Below, one piece after another: positions 4,987 to 5,219 of a stretch of 5,219 nucleotides of DNA (positions are counted from its first letter, which is position 1; every line of letters begins with the position of its first letter). Location: the NCBI GenBank assembly GCA_015233705.1, contig JADFXE010000053.1:1-5219 (forward strand), given 5' to 3'. A program made the translations under genes and the position numbers. This DNA is from Candidatus Omnitrophota bacterium (GTDB lineage: Bacteria; Omnitrophota; Koll11; Zapsychrales; Fredricksoniimonadaceae). A model generated the notes under the pieces. That model was not told the origin of the DNA and did not search any database. It saw only the letters and a list, made by a program, of their open reading frames with translations.

Positions 4987-4987
4987 T

Positions 4988-5219
4988 ATGAAGAAATTTC
5001 TCCTTGTTCTTTTGGTGTGCGCTGCGTTCGGGGCCGTGGGCTGTCAGATGGCGCAGGAAAGAGAAGACCAGGCCCAGGCCACCAGTGCGCCCTTGAGCGA
5101 GCCGGAGTGGCTGCGCAACGGCGAGCCGATCGAGTTTGAAGGCGAGCTGTGGTATCCGACGGATGAGGTCGAGCGGCTGTTGGACTTGGAGGTTTTTCAG
5201 GCCGCGGAGGCGCGCGGAC
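4988..5219 (+). CDS. Predicted lipoprotein of unknown function (3' partial)
   Basis: ATG 4988 begins one base after the permease stop, with GGGGG at 4976-4980 as a possible ribosome site. The frame is open to the right edge, giving 77 residues. It starts with a lipoprotein signal: MKK, a hydrophobic core (residues 4-17), and the lipobox AVGC with Cys19. Gln20 at +2 does not match the inner-membrane retention rule (Asp), so outer-membrane sorting is plausible. After a Gln/Glu/Ala-rich linker (20-36) comes a soluble stretch with WLRNGEPIEFEGELWYP and an acidic DEVERLLDLEVF segment. I do not recognise the family. Its place directly behind an mlaE gene suggests a role with the lipid-transport system or an outer-membrane partner, but that is inference from context only. 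The A at lipobox position -3 is acceptable but not the most common residue. Confidence 0.8.
   Translation, partial: MKKFLLVLLVCAAFGAVGCQMAQEREDQAQATSAPLSEPEWLRNGEPIEFEGELWYPTDEVERLLDLEVFQAAEARG

Overview
The window reads as a stretch of chromosome from a diderm (Gram-negative-type) bacterium, probably an uncultured one. The evidence is an MlaE-type lipid-transport permease, a predicted lipoprotein with an outer-membrane-compatible residue after the lipobox cysteine, and a secreted low-complexity/cysteine-rich protein. The main gene cluster is fairly GC-rich by eye, with strong use of GTC, CTG, ATC and GGC codons. The first ~600 bases are visibly more AT-rich outside the repeat tract. Cysteine-rich tails of the DPxNCGxCGxxC kind occur in myxobacteria and in several uncultured phyla such as Omnitrophota. 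I cannot fix the phylum from this sequence and offer those only as possibilities.

Layout: (1) Bases 2-346 are the 3' end of an open frame that enters from the left. It has ten Thr-Gly dipeptides, then five 18-nt units encoding a Thr/Asp hexapeptide, then a ten-cysteine C-terminal domain and a stop. (2) Bases 347-650 are non-coding as far as I can tell. They hold a strong hairpin that may be a terminator and, near the right end, a sigma70-like promoter with a small inverted repeat between its -35 and -10. (3) Bases 651-4168 are a compact, probably co-transcribed run of six plus-strand genes: thioredoxin, aspartate 1-decarboxylase (panD), peptide deformylase (def), lipoyl synthase (lipA), a YbhN/UPF0104-type flippase-like membrane protein, and a YacP-like NYN-domain protein. 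All junctions after panD overlap (23, 8, 4 and 62 nt). (4) A 53-base gap carries a second TATAAT promoter placed very close to the next start codon. (5) Bases 4222-4986 encode an MlaE-family permease, followed after one base by a predicted lipoprotein that runs off the right edge.

How the genes fit together: PanD makes beta-alanine for pantothenate, hence CoA and acyl carrier protein. LipA inserts sulfur into octanoyl groups that come from acyl carrier protein, and the lipoyl group then serves the 2-oxoacid dehydrogenases. Deformylase processes nascent proteins and the NYN protein is a likely RNase. The cluster therefore looks like general housekeeping (cofactor supply, protein maturation, RNA turnover, redox). 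The flippase-like protein and the MlaE-lipoprotein pair point to envelope lipid handling. I found no CRISPR array, RNA gene, insertion sequence or defence system. The points most worth checking are the repeat/cysteine-rich protein at the left edge, the 62-nt coding overlap, the near-leaderless arrangement before the permease gene, and the lipoprotein directly after mlaE.
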